A DNA stretch of 44,599 nt from Selaginella moellendorffii (GCF_000143415.4 NW_003314278.1:1213453-1258051); one strand, 5' to 3'; counted from the first letter of the stretch, positions 9,588 to 19,763 are shown. Made by a program: numbers and translations. The notes: generated from the sequence alone by a model not told the origin.

Positions 9588-9798
9588 AAACACTTTCTTG
9601 CAGTTATCCCTGGTTTTAAACCCTCCGTGAGTCAAGCAGAAACATGGGCCGCTGAGTGAGCATGCCTCGTCAAAGTACCGCCGTCAACCTGAACTTCACG
9701 GAGAAAAAATTAACATTTAAAAGTTAAAACTATGCAAAAGGAGGATGACACGTTGTCTTTTAAAATTTAAATTTCTTTTTGGTAGCAGAATCGGGAAA
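9588..9798 (+). other. 3' untranslated/flanking region of PPR gene A
   Basis: About 210 bp after the stop codon, conserved after PPR gene C and in two copies after PPR gene B. It contains TTAACATTTAAAAGTTAAAA and an AT-rich stretch, but no clear polyadenylation signal was identified. Homology with B and C stops near 9800 (ATGCAACTGAC) and resumes near 10545. Confidence 0.6.
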
Positions 9799-9850
9799 TG
9801 CAACTGACGCTTGTAGCTACCATTTGCATGCAGTGAAAAAAACGTCTCAA

Positions 9851-9858
9851 ATATAAAT
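9851..9858 (+). promoter_or_regulatory. Candidate TATA box of the desiccation-related gene fragment
   Basis: ATATAAAT lies about 110 bp before the ATG at 9966, followed by a purine-rich leader, which is typical plant promoter spacing. It suggests the captured fragment kept its own promoter. Confidence 0.4.
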
Positions 9859-9965
9859 GCGAGAGACTTCTTCCTCTCCTATGCTGACCCAACCCGAGGT
9901 ATCACATTTTTCTTCCTCTGAGCTTCGTAGCTAGAGATAAAAAAAAGAGAGAGTTTGCAAGTGCG

Positions 9966-10361
9966 ATGGGTTTGATCTTTGGAACTAGCAGTGTTGTGGT
10001 TTTGATCCTCCTTTTTTCTGGATTCTTTGTTAGCTATGCTCACGACGAGGAAGTGTGTGGAGAGGTCTCGTCGGCTGCGTTTGCTCCAAAAGGAGATGTC
10101 ACGCCCGATGACAAGAAGTTACTGGCATTCCCTTTGAATCTCGAGTACCTGGAGACAGAGTTTTTCGCTTATGGGGCTCTCGGCTATGGCTTGGACAAGC
10201 TTGATCCCGGCCTTGCGGAGAATGGCCCGGCTCCAAAGGGTGCGCAGAAGGCCAAGCTCGACATTCTGGTTCGTGACATCATCGCCCAGTTTGCTCTGCA
10301 AGAAGTTGGTCACTTGAAGTACGTCCCTGTCTGTCTCGACTTCAAACAACAAGTCGTGTAA
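9966..10361 (+). pseudogene. Truncated PCC13-62-like desiccation-related (ferritin-like) protein, 5' exon
   Basis: The ORF starts with a hydrophobic secretory signal peptide (residues 1-25). Its conserved core matches plant desiccation-related PCC13-62 proteins, a ferritin-like-domain family: FPLNLEYLETEFFAYGALGYG, then DIIAQFALQEVGHLK. Homology ends at about 10314. The remaining residues are antisense lipase sequence, and roughly the last two thirds of the usual protein (about 300 residues) are missing. The break coincides with AAGTACGT, a good splice-donor match, so the fragment may be a complete first exon whose intron was cut. Such proteins accumulate in drying tissues and seeds; their exact activity is unclear. 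As it stands it cannot encode a normal product. Confidence 0.8.
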
Positions 10362-10545
10362 CAGCCCCTCGTACAGCTTGAGCGTCTTGCGCTCGGAGCG
10401 AGCATGCTCGTACAACCTCTGAGATCCCGCTGGATCGGTAACCTTGTCGTCCGTCCCATGCAGCACCAAGAAGGGAGTGCTCACGTTTTGCAAGTTCTTT
10501 TGCAAGAAAGCGGTGATTTTCAGAATCTCGGTACCCGTTCGGACT
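10316..10545 (-). pseudogene. C-terminal fragment of a monoacylglycerol lipase-like alpha/beta hydrolase
   Basis: The reverse strand encodes TGTEILKITAFLQKNL, then PFLVLHGTDDKVTD, then KLYEGLLHDLLFE. This is the end of plant monoacylglycerol lipase / caffeoylshikimate esterase-type hydrolases, including the catalytic Asp (GTDDKVTD) and His (LLHDLLFE) positions. The N-terminal half with the nucleophilic Ser (GxSxG) is absent. Downstream on the same strand the frame runs into antisense desiccation-gene sequence, so the 149-residue ORF 10568-10119 is a chimera, not a gene. It abuts the desiccation gene fragment tail-to-tail and occurs only in copy A. Confidence 0.75.
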
Positions 10546-11476
10546 AAACCTGCCAACAGGTGCCCCAAAACGGAGTGCCCAGATTCAGATAATAAGCCTT
10601 AATATGAAGACTTGCCGGTACCCAAACTCTTTGCTGATAGCAAGTACCGCCTCCTGTTCCGGGAGCAAGGTGATGGCGGCTTGCGGCATGACCAACTTTG
10701 GGTTTGTGCTCCTAGAGCACGTTGAAGACGTGTGGAAGCTGGTGACGACAGCATTTGTTTCTTGCGACGTACTCACCAGTTCCTTGGCAACGTCTTCCTT
10801 CCAGATTTTTTGAGCTTGTCATGAGTGGTGACCTGCTTGCTCTCTCCTGTGACAACTTCTTCCAGCCTCTGGTGCCCAACCTCAAGGCTCTCTTGTGGAT
10901 GGAGCCAGCCCTACACAGTGTGTGTGTGTGTGTATCAACCAGCAGATGCACAAATCGTTGAGAATTAGCAACAAGGCTTAGTATCTAGTGTACTAGTGTA
11001 CATGTACATGTGTTTCAGCTAAATATAATGGGCCAAATACACCGAAGAAGTGTGTATAAGAAGAGTAGAAACAAATTAAGAAATATAAATTAAGAATTGC
11101 AAAAGAAATGAAAATAAAAATTGTCCATCCTCATCAGTTTGCTGAAATTAAGTTGGATTCAATTCTTCCAGCTCCAAATATTGTGTGATTGAGTTGTAAG
11201 TTAATTAATAGTAGAAAATAAGAAAAAAAAAAACATTGAAAAAATAGTGTTTGATAATATCTTCTTTGCTTTTAGTTTTTTATTTTTGAAAGAAAATTAG
11301 GGAGTGCTAGTAAAGATATCTTTGCCGTTCATTGGTGGTTAATTAAATGAGCATGTTTAGAGATGTTTATAAGAGTTTAGCTCTGGACCAAGAGTTACCC
11401 GAAAATTAAAGTTCAAAATTTACGTGCACAATAAGCTAAATTAATGTACTTACCCTTATTTTTTATGGGAAATTTT
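10546..11476. other. Duplicated non-coding flank with GT repeat, shared by all three units
   Basis: Found in copy A, in inverse at 23654-24600 and at 34015-34973. It holds a (GT)n run at about 10918-10932, a CATGTACATG palindrome near 11000, and an AT-rich stretch from 11000 onward. Short ORFs on both strands here (for example 10776-10585 reverse) have no recognisable domain and are not conserved in frame between copies. Confidence 0.6.
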
Positions 11477-12074
11477 GGATTCGCACGAAAAAAAGGCGAA
11501 TTTAGAGGATTCTTAAGTAATTTTCAAAATCCCCGACCAAATCTAAAGTGTTGGGGTCATTTTATTTTAAGGGAAGTTGTTAAAAATTATTCCGGAAATA
11601 TTCGAGAAGATTCTTAGATTAGGGTTTGGCGTGCCTGCGAAGAAGATCTGATCTCGCGGCACGGCCCGAGAATTAAAACATGGCAGCAGCCGCGGAGATT
11701 TATGAGGAGAGGAAGAAGCAGGTAATCCGATTTTAGGGTTGGAAGAGGAAACAGAGCTCTGGGAAATGGGGCTGGATCTGGGCCTGCTCGTGCTCTATCT
11801 TCACCAACAGGAGGAGGAAGAGGTGCCCATGGAGGGAGAGGTGGCCGGAGTGGGAGGAGGGCGCGGGGTGGCCGGGGTTGGCCGGGGTTGGCCGCGGATC
11901 TCTGAATCTGGCCCCGGGAGGATTAGGCCATGGTTCTGAGGCGGCTCGAGGAGGGGGTGCCCCGGGAGGAGGAGGCCATGGTTCTACTCTAGGAGGAGGA
12001 CGCCGCGGTTCTTCTCCGGGAGGAGGAGGCCATGGATCATCGCCAGGAGGAGCCCAAGCCACGTCCGGAGGAGT
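11477..12074 (+). mobile_element. 5' part of a PIF/Harbinger-like element (copy A, truncated)
   Basis: It starts with the candidate terminal sequence GGATTCGCAC (11477) and runs through a possible first exon at 11680-11721 (MAAAAEIYEERKKQ, followed by GTAATC) into the glycine-rich coding region. In units B and C the same sequence continues into a SANT/trihelix-like segment and a DDE transposase. Here it stops at 12074, where fucosidase sequence begins. Several glycine repeat units present in B and C are deleted in A. Confidence 0.6.
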
Positions 12075-12786
12075 CGATCCAATTTGCAAGATCAAGAGGT
12101 ACTTGATGTCTGGAGAGAGTGCTGGAACCGACTGGCTCCCTCCGGAGTGCGATATCTCCATCAGGCCCGGTTGGTTTTGGCACAGGAACGAGGCTCCAAA
12201 ATCCCTGAAGCAGCTGCTCGACGTTTTCTACAAATCATCCGCCAGGAACTGCTTGCTCCTGCTCAACGTCCCTCCAAACTCGTCGGGACTGATCGGCGAA
12301 TCCGACTTCCAGACGCTGGAGCGGTTTAGCTCCGCCATAGATTCCATCTTCAGCGTCAACTTAGCAGCAAATCCCTTGTCCGTGACAGCAAGCAGCATTC
12401 GCAGCTCTTCGTTCGGGCCGCAGCAAATCCTTGACGAGTGTATGGAAACTTTCTGGGCTCCAATGCAAGGGGAGTCGACCGGCTGGATCGAGCTTGATCT
12501 TGGCAAGATCTCAAAGTTCAACGCACTGGAGATCCGAGAGCCAGTAAACATGGGACAAAGGGTCATGGAATATCACGTCGAGGCATGGGACAGCGAGCTG
12601 GGCTGGTACCTGGTGAGCAACGGTAGCACCATTGGTTACAGGAAAGTGGATCGACTGGAAGAGGATCAAGTATGCGCTGCTCGCCTCGTTCGACTGCTAA
12701 TTGATGCGTCGCGGGGAGATCCATTGATCTGCTTCTTTGGTTTGTACTTCGATATGTACAACCTCATGCACTTGTCTTCTATTTAG
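11878..12786 (+). CDS. In-frame chimera: Harbinger glycine-rich leader + alpha-L-fucosidase (GH29) C-terminal half
   Basis: An uninterrupted 302-codon frame. Residues 1 to ~65 are the glycine-rich element-derived repeats (GGGGHGS units). From ~66 on the sequence matches the end of plant GH29 alpha-L-fucosidases: GTDWLPPECDISIRPGWFWH, then NCLLLLNVPPNSSG, then a C-terminal discoidin-like beta domain (FGPQQILDE, IELDLGKISKFNALEIREP) ending DPLICFFGLYFDMY. The TIM-barrel part carrying the catalytic nucleophile lies upstream in intact enzymes and is missing, so hydrolase activity is not expected. Intact plant enzymes are about 500 residues. It could be expressed as a new glycine-rich/beta-domain protein, or simply be a pseudogene whose frame survived. 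Confidence 0.7.
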   Translation: MAGVGRGSLNLAPGGLGHGSEAARGGGAPGGGGHGSTLGGGRRGSSPGGGGHGSSPGGAQATSGGVDPICKIKRYLMSGESAGTDWLPPECDISIRPGWFWHRNEAPKSLKQLLDVFYKSSARNCLLLLNVPPNSSGLIGESDFQTLERFSSAIDSIFSVNLAANPLSVTASSIRSSSFGPQQILDECMETFWAPMQGESTGWIELDLGKISKFNALEIREPVNMGQRVMEYHVEAWDSELGWYLVSNGSTIGYRKVDRLEEDQVCAARLVRLLIDASRGDPLICFFGLYFDMYNLMHLSSI

Positions 12787-14320
12787 AAGAGAAACTACAA
12801 GAGGATATGTATATACACTTTTCAGGTATGAGAAACATAGCTTTGGGTTGGAAATCCCTGGCCTGATCAATAACAGTCTCTTTGCATCACTCCTAACAGA
12901 TTGGAGCCTAGAGAACAACCAAAAAAAATCAAGAGCTAGCCCTCTACCCTTTGAGCTCGTGGAAAGTACCTTTGCATGGAGGTGGCAGCTGGTTAAACTT
13001 GAGAAGTTAGCTTGTCTGGAAAACCTTTTGTTGCTCTTGCTTCCTCACCACAAAATCACATTTGCAAACATGAATAACTATAAGGTGGTGGACGATTAGT
13101 TTTATGATATAGAGGATTACTTTTGAATGTTGTTATTATTGAGTTTGGAGAAGGTTCCATGTGTTAAACCATACTTGATAGATAATGTTAAACATTGGAG
13201 AACAATAGAGGCTAATAAAGGACTAATGGCCACTTAGGAAATGATAAAGGCAAGGAAACCATTATTAAAATGTTTTTAATTTATAAACACTGTAAGTGTT
13301 TGGCCCTCACAACACAAAATTATTCTAAATAAATATCAACAATTAAATTATAGAATATTCAAGAATACCCAGGTATATCCTATGTTGGTTTGCTTAAGCA
13401 AACCAAAAATATAATGCCTAAATTGAAGAAATACTCAAAGGTGTAAATGACTATAACTTAACTGAAGCCATAAAAGATAAGTATTATGGAAAAATAAAGA
13501 ATATAAATATAACAAAATTGATATGTGTGCAAATACTAAACAGGTCATACACCTTGTGGGTGTTCTTTTGCAAATAGCCTGCAGAAAAAAAGCTATTAAA
13601 ATAAATATTTGATTTGTCTATTTAAATTATAACTCAATGTAGATTAAAATCACTAAAGATGATCCTAATGATTCAAACAACTATTATACTTGTCTCAAAA
13701 GGCTAGCAATATTCTAATCTGAATACCAATCCTGGATTTGAAATGATGCTAGACTGAAAGATTAAAGGGAACTGAAGTATATCTCTAGTTGAGACTAGTA
13801 TTCCTAAGAGTTTAAGAATAATTAAGATTGTACTCCAATATGTTAGTTTTGAAAAATTTCATATACTTATATTCCAAGATATTGGAAGAGAAGGGAATAG
13901 ATTGGTCACGAAACATTGAACAAGTGCTAGTTGCCATTGAAGGAGCAATATTGCCCTATACAACAACATTATATATAAAACTCCACCCTGCAGAATAGAA
14001 AGAAAGTTTTCGAAGGGAATGGATGAGTAGGAAATGGCACTTGTGTTTGATAACATATGTCAAACTTCTCATCATCAAATTACTTAACTATCCTTCATTA
14101 TGCATATATTAATTCCTAAAGCTCTCCAAGGATTTGGTTCTTGACAGATTATGGCATTGACTTTGCGGAAGATTTGATAAATTTCCTTGTAAAATCGCCT
14201 TGCATACATGCTTTGCAAAGAACAATCCAGTCAACATAGATTAAGCCCATCATAAAAGTGGGCCAATTGTCTTTAAACTTAATTCTCTGTATCAACATCC
14301 AATGAAGCCTTTGTAAATGC
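12787..14320. other. AT-rich region without recognisable genes
   Basis: After the fucosidase stop codon the sequence becomes AT-rich, with stops in all frames. It includes a perfect 22-bp palindrome at 13385-13406. A 65-codon reverse ORF (14056-13859) has no recognised domain. The first 100-300 bp may be the fucosidase 3' untranslated region. The right part could be a decayed mobile element, but I see no diagnostic motif. Confidence 0.5.
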
Positions 14321-14323
14321 TAG

Positions 14324-14806
14324 CTATCGATGAATGGGTTGAGGCCCAGCTCCAGCAACATGCTGTGCAATGCTTCGCAAGCGGAGAGGATACCATATAG
14401 AACTTTGCATAACCTTTGCAAAACTTTTCCAAAATCCACTAATGAACTTTGAATCTCGATTGCTAACGATGTCCTTTGGCAAACCAAAATCAGGAAAAAC
14501 CTTCTCTAAGTAAACTGCAGCCAAGTTTAAAGCAGTGACACTCTTCCGAAGAAATAACAACTGCACATACTTTGTCAAACGATCCACTATGACCCATACT
14601 TGCTCCTTTTGCCTCTGTGTTCATGGCAAACAAGTGATGGCGTCCATAGAAATACTACACCAATGGCTTTGAGGAATAGGTAAAGGTTGAAAAAGCCCCC
14701 CCAGCTTCTCCCATGGCACCTTTACCAGCTGACAAAGCTCACATGACTTATAGTACTTGAGGATATCAGCCTTCATATTTCTCCAATAGAAATTGTGGTT
14801 AATCAA
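14324..14806 (-). pseudogene. Gypsy integrase fragment
   Basis: The reverse strand encodes the end of the H2C2 zinc region (SCELCQLVKVP), the first catalytic Asp context (SISMDAITCLP), a stop, then DRLTKYVQ and the second Asp context (SNRDSKF). The segment with the catalytic Glu is missing because homology stops at about 14330. Inactive. Confidence 0.75.
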
Positions 14807-15166
14807 CTCATATGTCTTCTTCCCCCCAAAATGACTGGCCTCTGGACAATTATGATAGTGAAATAAAACCTAAGTAATTAACACATCCACCTATAGCAAA
14901 TATATATGGCCATTGTAGTAAAGAATCCCATCCACCAATGAGAAAGGTGCTTTCATTTGGGTTTGTAATGAGACCACCTCAACATCCTTAGCTTGAGCAC
15001 GCTCAACCAACTGCCCAAACTCGCTAACAACCTTACTCAAATGATGACAAAACCGTGTTTGTAACACCATCACATGGCAAACATGAGATAAAGCATCCGC
15101 CACCACATTCAATTTTTTTGGACGATGCTCAATAGAAAATCCCCCAAACTCCATAAGTTTGACCAT

Positions 15167-15568
15167 CTAACGAACTTGCCTAGTGTTCAACTCCTTTTGT
15201 GTGAAAAGATATACAAGGGGTTTATGATCCGTCAACACTATGAACACTACACCATAAAGATAGTGCCGCCACGTCCGTAAAGCATGAATAATAGAGAGTA
15301 ACTTTTGCTCATATATGGAATAGCGTTGTTCCATGAGATTCAAAGTTTGACTCTCATATGCAATAGGCTGTCCCTCTTGCATGAGAACTCCTCCCAATGC
15401 ATAACCACTTGTATCACATGTCACCACATAAGGTTTTGATGGATCAGCAATGCAAAGCATTAAAGCCTCGCTCAACAACCATTTCAATGCCACAAAACTA
15501 TCCTTATGTGGCTTCTTCCACTCGAATGGCATATTCTTGTGCAACAATCCTGTCAAAGGAATAGCCAC
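15167..15568 (-). pseudogene. Gypsy RNase H domain
   Basis: A 133-codon open stretch with the gypsy RNase H signature: VVTCDTSGYALGGVL with the first Asp, YSIYEQKLLSIIHALRTWRHYL with the Glu, and VLTDHKPLVYL with the next Asp. It is preceded (towards 15800) by frame-broken RT-RNase H connection sequence. The domain itself looks intact but is part of a broken polyprotein. Confidence 0.85.
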
Positions 15569-15799
15569 CTCTGTTATAGTGCATCTTATCTCTCTCCCCT
15601 TAAACCAATTGGAAAAGAGGTAATTTTTTTATGAGAGAACCTTTAATGGTTATTTTATCTCTATTTATCCCCCAAGGTTCCAAGGATCCACAGTAACAGT
15701 ATATCCAAATCTCATCCCATGATCACATGCATTACATCTACAAACTTATGTCAGTAGTAACTAGCCATACCAAGGAAATAGCGTAACTCAACCACTGAA

Positions 15800-16205
15800 G
15801 TCAGTGTAGGCCAATTCTCCACCATAGCCACCTTGGATCCATCTTGACACCCTTGGATGTCATAATATGGCCTAAATATTCCACTTTTGACTTTGCAAAC
15901 TCACATTTGCTTTTCTTTACATAAAGTTTGTTGTCACGAAGTAACAAAATAACTTTGCATAAATGCACCTTATGCTCCTTTATATTCTTGCTAAAAACAA
16001 GAATATCATCCAAGAAAATCTCCATAAACTCATGAAGGTAACGCCTAAAGACCTTTGTCATCAACTAAGTAAATGTGGCTGGTGTATTCGTTAAACCAAA
16101 TGGCATAACCGTAAACTCAAAATGCCTAAAACTCGTGTTGAATGCCATCTTGGAGATAGATGCATCATCCGTGGCAATTTGATGATATCTACTTCTCATA
16201 TCAAT
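15800..16205 (-). pseudogene. Gypsy reverse transcriptase, palm region
   Basis: The reverse strand reads FTKIDMRSRYHQI, then a MPFGLTNTPATFT motif, an in-frame stop near 16065, then the active-site variant FLDDILVFS (usual Y/FxDD) and a KCEFAKSKVEYLGHIM thumb segment. The N-terminal fingers are deleted and joined directly to gag. Non-functional. Confidence 0.85.
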
Positions 16206-16206
16206 C

Positions 16207-17104
16207 TTAGTAAACACTCTGCTTCTTTGACACTTGTGTACCCAAAGTAGCCACCATAGACTTCAGCTTGTGATGTTTATTCCCATCCTTGTGTTCATAA
16301 TGATCATCACGATAATTCTCAACAGAAGGACTCGTCGAACGCTTATGAGACTTATACTTGTTATTGTCAAGTCGACAAGCAGCATCAAAGAGCTCTTCCA
16401 AATTTTTTGTAGGCTGAGAATGACACAAGTGTTGCCATATGCTCTTATTATGAATGCCATCAATGAAGTAAGACTTGTTCTAATCTGGATCCTTCATTGG
16501 AACACGGCTAATTAAATGAGTCAACTTCTCAATATAGTCCCCAAGCTTCATTTTCCCTTGTTGAAAATGTCAAAGTTTGGTCTAAGCATTTTTCATGTCA
16601 TAGTGAAGGGCAAAACATAAATGGAAAGCAACCTCAAACTCATCCATCATAGACACTAATGGTTTTTTATCCGCAACACAAGACTCTTTTAGCCAATTTC
16701 ACCACCAAAGACCCACATCACACAAAACCATTGGAATAGCCACTAAAGCTTTTGCATTTGGAGTTCCTCTAGCAGCCAAGAATTTCTTCACATTGGCTAG
16801 CCAAGCTAGACATTCATCCACATAACCATCACCAGAAAAAGTTGAAATCTTGAGTTAATCCACCAAAAAAGGCTTACTTGGAGTGCCACCACGACCAGCC
16901 TCAAGTGCTTCAACACGCTCATGCAAGGTACCCATCATGCTATGCATCTTGTCTTACATCTCTTGTTGATTTTTATTAAGGGCTTGCAACTCGTGAATAA
17001 CATCTTCCATGGTCCAAAACACTACAGCTCCGTCGGCACCATCATCAGCACTACCATCGACAATAGGATTCCAATGTTCAACTTGGTCGGCCATCACAAT
17101 TAAT
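16207..17104 (-). pseudogene. Gypsy gag remnant
   Basis: Broken reverse-strand frames at 17145-16954 and 16428-16207 match, piece by piece, the forward gag of the second copy (41334-42140): WTMEDVIHELQAL, a Lys/Ser-rich linker and a basic tail GNKHHKLKSMVA. The zinc knuckle after the basic tail is absent here because of the internal deletion. Several stops lie in the middle third. Confidence 0.75.
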
Positions 17105-17117
17105 GCCTCTGATACCA
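17105..17117 (-). other. Primer binding site (initiator tRNA-Met type)
   Basis: The reverse strand reads TGGTATCAGAGGC directly after the LTR end TTATAACA. TGGTATCAGAG matches the 3' end complement of plant initiator tRNA-Met, the common gypsy primer. Confidence 0.8.
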
Positions 17118-17118
17118 A

Positions 17119-17318
17119 TGTTATAACCCCGGCACAAAAATTCAACGATTTAGTCTTCCTAAACTAAATTACACCTCCTCTTGAACTCAACCACCCCCAA
17201 GCTACCTCAAAAGCTCCTCTACACTGTCACTCTTAAATTCCTTACCCTAACATGCCTTCATAAACCCTTGAGCCTCCCTTTGACCAATGTTGACCATGAT
17301 CGCCAACATTAACACTCA
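17119..17318 (-). repeat. 5' LTR remnant of the reverse gypsy element
   Basis: On the reverse strand it begins near TGTTGGCGATCATGG and ends TTATAACA just before the primer binding site, about 200 bp, which is short for an LTR and probably internally deleted. Its left and right halves recur separately at 37640-37773 and 41163-41240, split by the flipped RRP5 segment. This shows that the unbroken form here is the original arrangement. Confidence 0.6.
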
Positions 17319-17580
17319 AAACATTGAAGTCTTCTACCATACCCTTGATCTCTATCCCCAAACACAAGCATGCTTACTATAGTAGTTTCCATGATCATTA
17401 TAACCACCTAAAGTAATTGCTATTTGCTCTTCAAATGTTTCTCTGGGTTGAGATAAGCCATACATATGTTCATCTTTTCCATTTCTTCTCAATAAATTAT
17501 CTTCTCCAATGCCCTATAAAAAAGAGCTTGGATTGTAACACCTCAAGAAAAATAGAATCAAATGTGAGTAGAGTGTTACC

Positions 17581-19545
17581 TTTCAGCCACTGCTCGCACC
17601 TTGTCCAGGTCCGCAAGACACAACCAATAAGCCATGCATTTGATTCACATGGAGCTACTATTTGGTGACGCTGCTACAAGCCTTTCAAAGTCGTCCTTGG
17701 TCTCTGGAGGCTGGTCCTTCTGTAATAACTTCTCTTTTGCTGCAGCCTCCCTGTCAAGAAGCAGGACATGAGAAGACTAAATATAAACAAGAAGTAACTC
17801 TGCTCTTTCAAGTCAATTGGCACTGTATCCTCAACGTCTTTGTTGAGAGTGGATCCACATGCATAGCTGTGGGAATCGTTTTGATGCCAGATCCAAGTAG
17901 TCCTCCTCCTCCCTCTCATCATTATCCATGAGCACATTTGTGTTCGAAGGCTCTTCATTTATAGCTTCTTCCTCCATCGGCTCGATGCCATCCTCAGGGG
18001 TCAGAAATACCGCTTTCATTCCAAGAGATATACGTTTGGTTTCAGCATCAACCTGTAGAGGGAAATCATAACCCTGTGGTTTTACTAAGTCTTTCGTTCC
18101 AACCTTTAGAATCTTTACTAGAACCCATTGGCGAACTTTGAAAAGTGTTGACAACGCTTGAAAAAAATCGTAAGACACTTCAGAGACATGACACAAGCAA
18201 CCTGGAGCACAGACTAAAGTTTCAATGTTGTGTATGCNNNNNNNNNNNNNNNNNNNNNNNNNNNNNNNNNNNNNNNNNNNNNNNNNNNNNNNNNNNNNNN
18301 NNNNNNNNNNNNNNNNNNNNNNNNNNNNNNNNNNNNNCCACCAAAGACATTTCAATGTGCCCAGACAATGGCTCGATGCTTAAAATTCTGACGAAGAAGA
18401 AAATATCAGCAAACACTTCCATACGGAGAAAAGTTCATACCTTCCCGATATCACCTTGCCTGGTGGAAACATTTCTGCAGGGTTTTGTACAAACGAGTTC
18501 GATAGGTTCTTCAGTTGAATTCTAGCTTCAAGTGAAGGTGACAGGACCACAAAAAAACCTTTCTCCATCACATTCTTGACAAAACCCTGCAACACAAAAA
18601 CAAGTCACGTCCACAGCATGCAAGGTTTCTGCTTACTTGCACTTCATATCTTGCTTACGTTCCAACACGGAATTGACAATACGAGCATTGGATGCAGAGT
18701 CAAAAAAATTTAATGCAAATCTCGGAAGTTACCTTTCAAGTGTTTGATAGCTCGGAATGGACTCAAAACCACCACGTCCACCAACTTACTGAAAGTTCCA
18801 AGCCCATCTTTCCCCTCCCTGGTCGTTTTAAATCCAAGACCCTGCACCTTACAAACTGTCCCTCTGTAAATAAAATGGCTGGGTCATCAATCCATGTATC
18901 GTTACATGAACTTTTCTGATACTTTCCCATCTGCCTTGCACAGTATGTCTGCCAACACCAGCAAAAACTCGTGTGATCCGTCGGCCTAACAGGTCGCCTT
19001 TCTTGAATTGTTCGTCACTTGTTTTTGTAGAGACAAATCCACTTGCTTCCTTTCGTGGTTAACACTTCTTATATGGCACTGGAACGGGTCACCGACTTTG
19101 AAGCGCTCTTTAAAACGTTCAAGCTCCGAGGGATCGTCAGACGTGTCCAGTATAAAAAGGCAGCCTTTAAGATGGGGTGAGAGGACTAGCCATGTCCAGT
19201 TGTCCTTTACTTCTTGAACGTATCTGATAACCGACTGTTCAATGGTTACGGTCAGTAATCACTGAGCATGCAGCATCGTTTCCTGCAAGTCATGATAAGT
19301 AAGTTAATTCAAAGGGACACCATACAGACCTGCAAGCTCAGATGGACGTAGAGATAAATCCAAAGTGGCAGCATTTCTGTGCTTTCTGCTGGTTTTGCGT
19401 TTTGAAAGGATTTTAGCTCGAACAGTCTGCCCAACACTGTATTTTCTCAATGGGTTCCCTTCTTCATAATGATCAAGACATTTGAGGAGTTAAAAGACAG
19501 ACTGGAAAACAGAAACGAACCTCTGTAATGTGCACATTCCCACGC
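17581..19545 (-). pseudogene. RRP5 (rRNA processing, S1-repeat) pseudogene fragment, copy 1
   Basis: Reverse-strand exons match the C-terminal S1 repeats and the start of the HAT/TPR-like part of RRP5 (PDCD11), a nucleolar factor in 18S and 5.8S rRNA maturation. In order: GNVHITE, NPLRKYSVGQTVRAKIL, the NWTWLVLSPHLKGCLFILD block (19210-19000), KKGDLLG, GFVKNVMEKGFFVVLSPS (18595-18440), ILSIEPLSGHIEMSL, CLCHVSEVSYDF with RISLGMK, the acidic linker, then ERLVAASPNSS and LADLDKVRAVAER. A TGA at 17645-17647 replaces the Trp of the WIK motif. Relative to copy 2, 4 bp near 19024 and 5 bp near 19254 are deleted, and about 70 bp are lost before the gap. RRP5 is about 1800-1900 residues, so this is a partial copy. 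Confidence 0.8.
18238..18337. other. Assembly gap (100 N)
   Basis: Exactly 100 N, the conventional unknown-length gap. Comparison with copy 2 (38753-38815) predicts that only about 63 bp are missing, spanning part of an S1 repeat exon. Confidence 0.99.
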
Positions 19546-19763
19546 AAGGAGCAGTGGCTGTCCATGGGACATGGCTTGTCTGCCAGTCCTAGAACTATTG
19601 AGTGTTGCAGCCTCCATGAGGCGATTTCTTGGGTGATTTGTGACCTGTGCAGTATGAGAAAGAAGTGACGATTCACACAAGAATTCTACAAACATGGAGC
19701 TCAATCTTGGAAATGTGATCATGAGCATAGCAGGAAGTTTTGAGCAAGAGGACCTTGGTCTCT

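Larger units (their letters stand above)
3780..12074. repeat. Segmental duplication, copy A of the PPR unit
   Basis: Bases from about 3780 (at AGAGTATAAATGTGA) to 12074 align in the same orientation with about 28345-35570, apart from indels. The shared order is reverse-strand ORF, promoter region, PPR gene, 3' tail, CA-repeat flank, 5' Harbinger-like region. Copy A uniquely contains about 740 bp at 9800-10545 (desiccation gene and lipase fragments). It ends abruptly at 12074, where an alpha-L-fucosidase fragment begins; copy C continues into the Harbinger element at the same point. Confidence 0.9.
14324..17318 (-). mobile_element. Ty3/gypsy retrotransposon, reverse strand, internally deleted
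   Basis: Read on the reverse strand: LTR remnant (17318-17119), tRNA-Met-type primer binding site (17117-17105), gag, reverse transcriptase, RNase H, and integrase to about 14324, where it is cut off before the last catalytic Glu. Nucleocapsid zinc knuckle, protease and the N-terminal RT are deleted at about 16210, where gag joins RT directly. The same family lies at 41163-42716 in the opposite orientation and keeps the zinc knuckle and protease, so the two copies complement each other's losses. No 3' LTR was found. Confidence 0.85.

Noticed and set aside
10119-10568. 149-codon reverse ORF as a complete hydrolase gene
   Set aside because: Only the first ~75 codons after the PPR-unit flank match a lipase C-terminus; the rest is antisense to the desiccation-related gene, and the nucleophile half is missing.
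10918-10932. GT/CA dinucleotide runs as a regulatory element
   Set aside because: Ordinary microsatellite; its orientation differs in copy C only because of the microinversion.
18145-18525. ORFs spanning the N gap
   Set aside because: Continuity through 100 unknown bases is artificial, and copy 2 indicates a different length.
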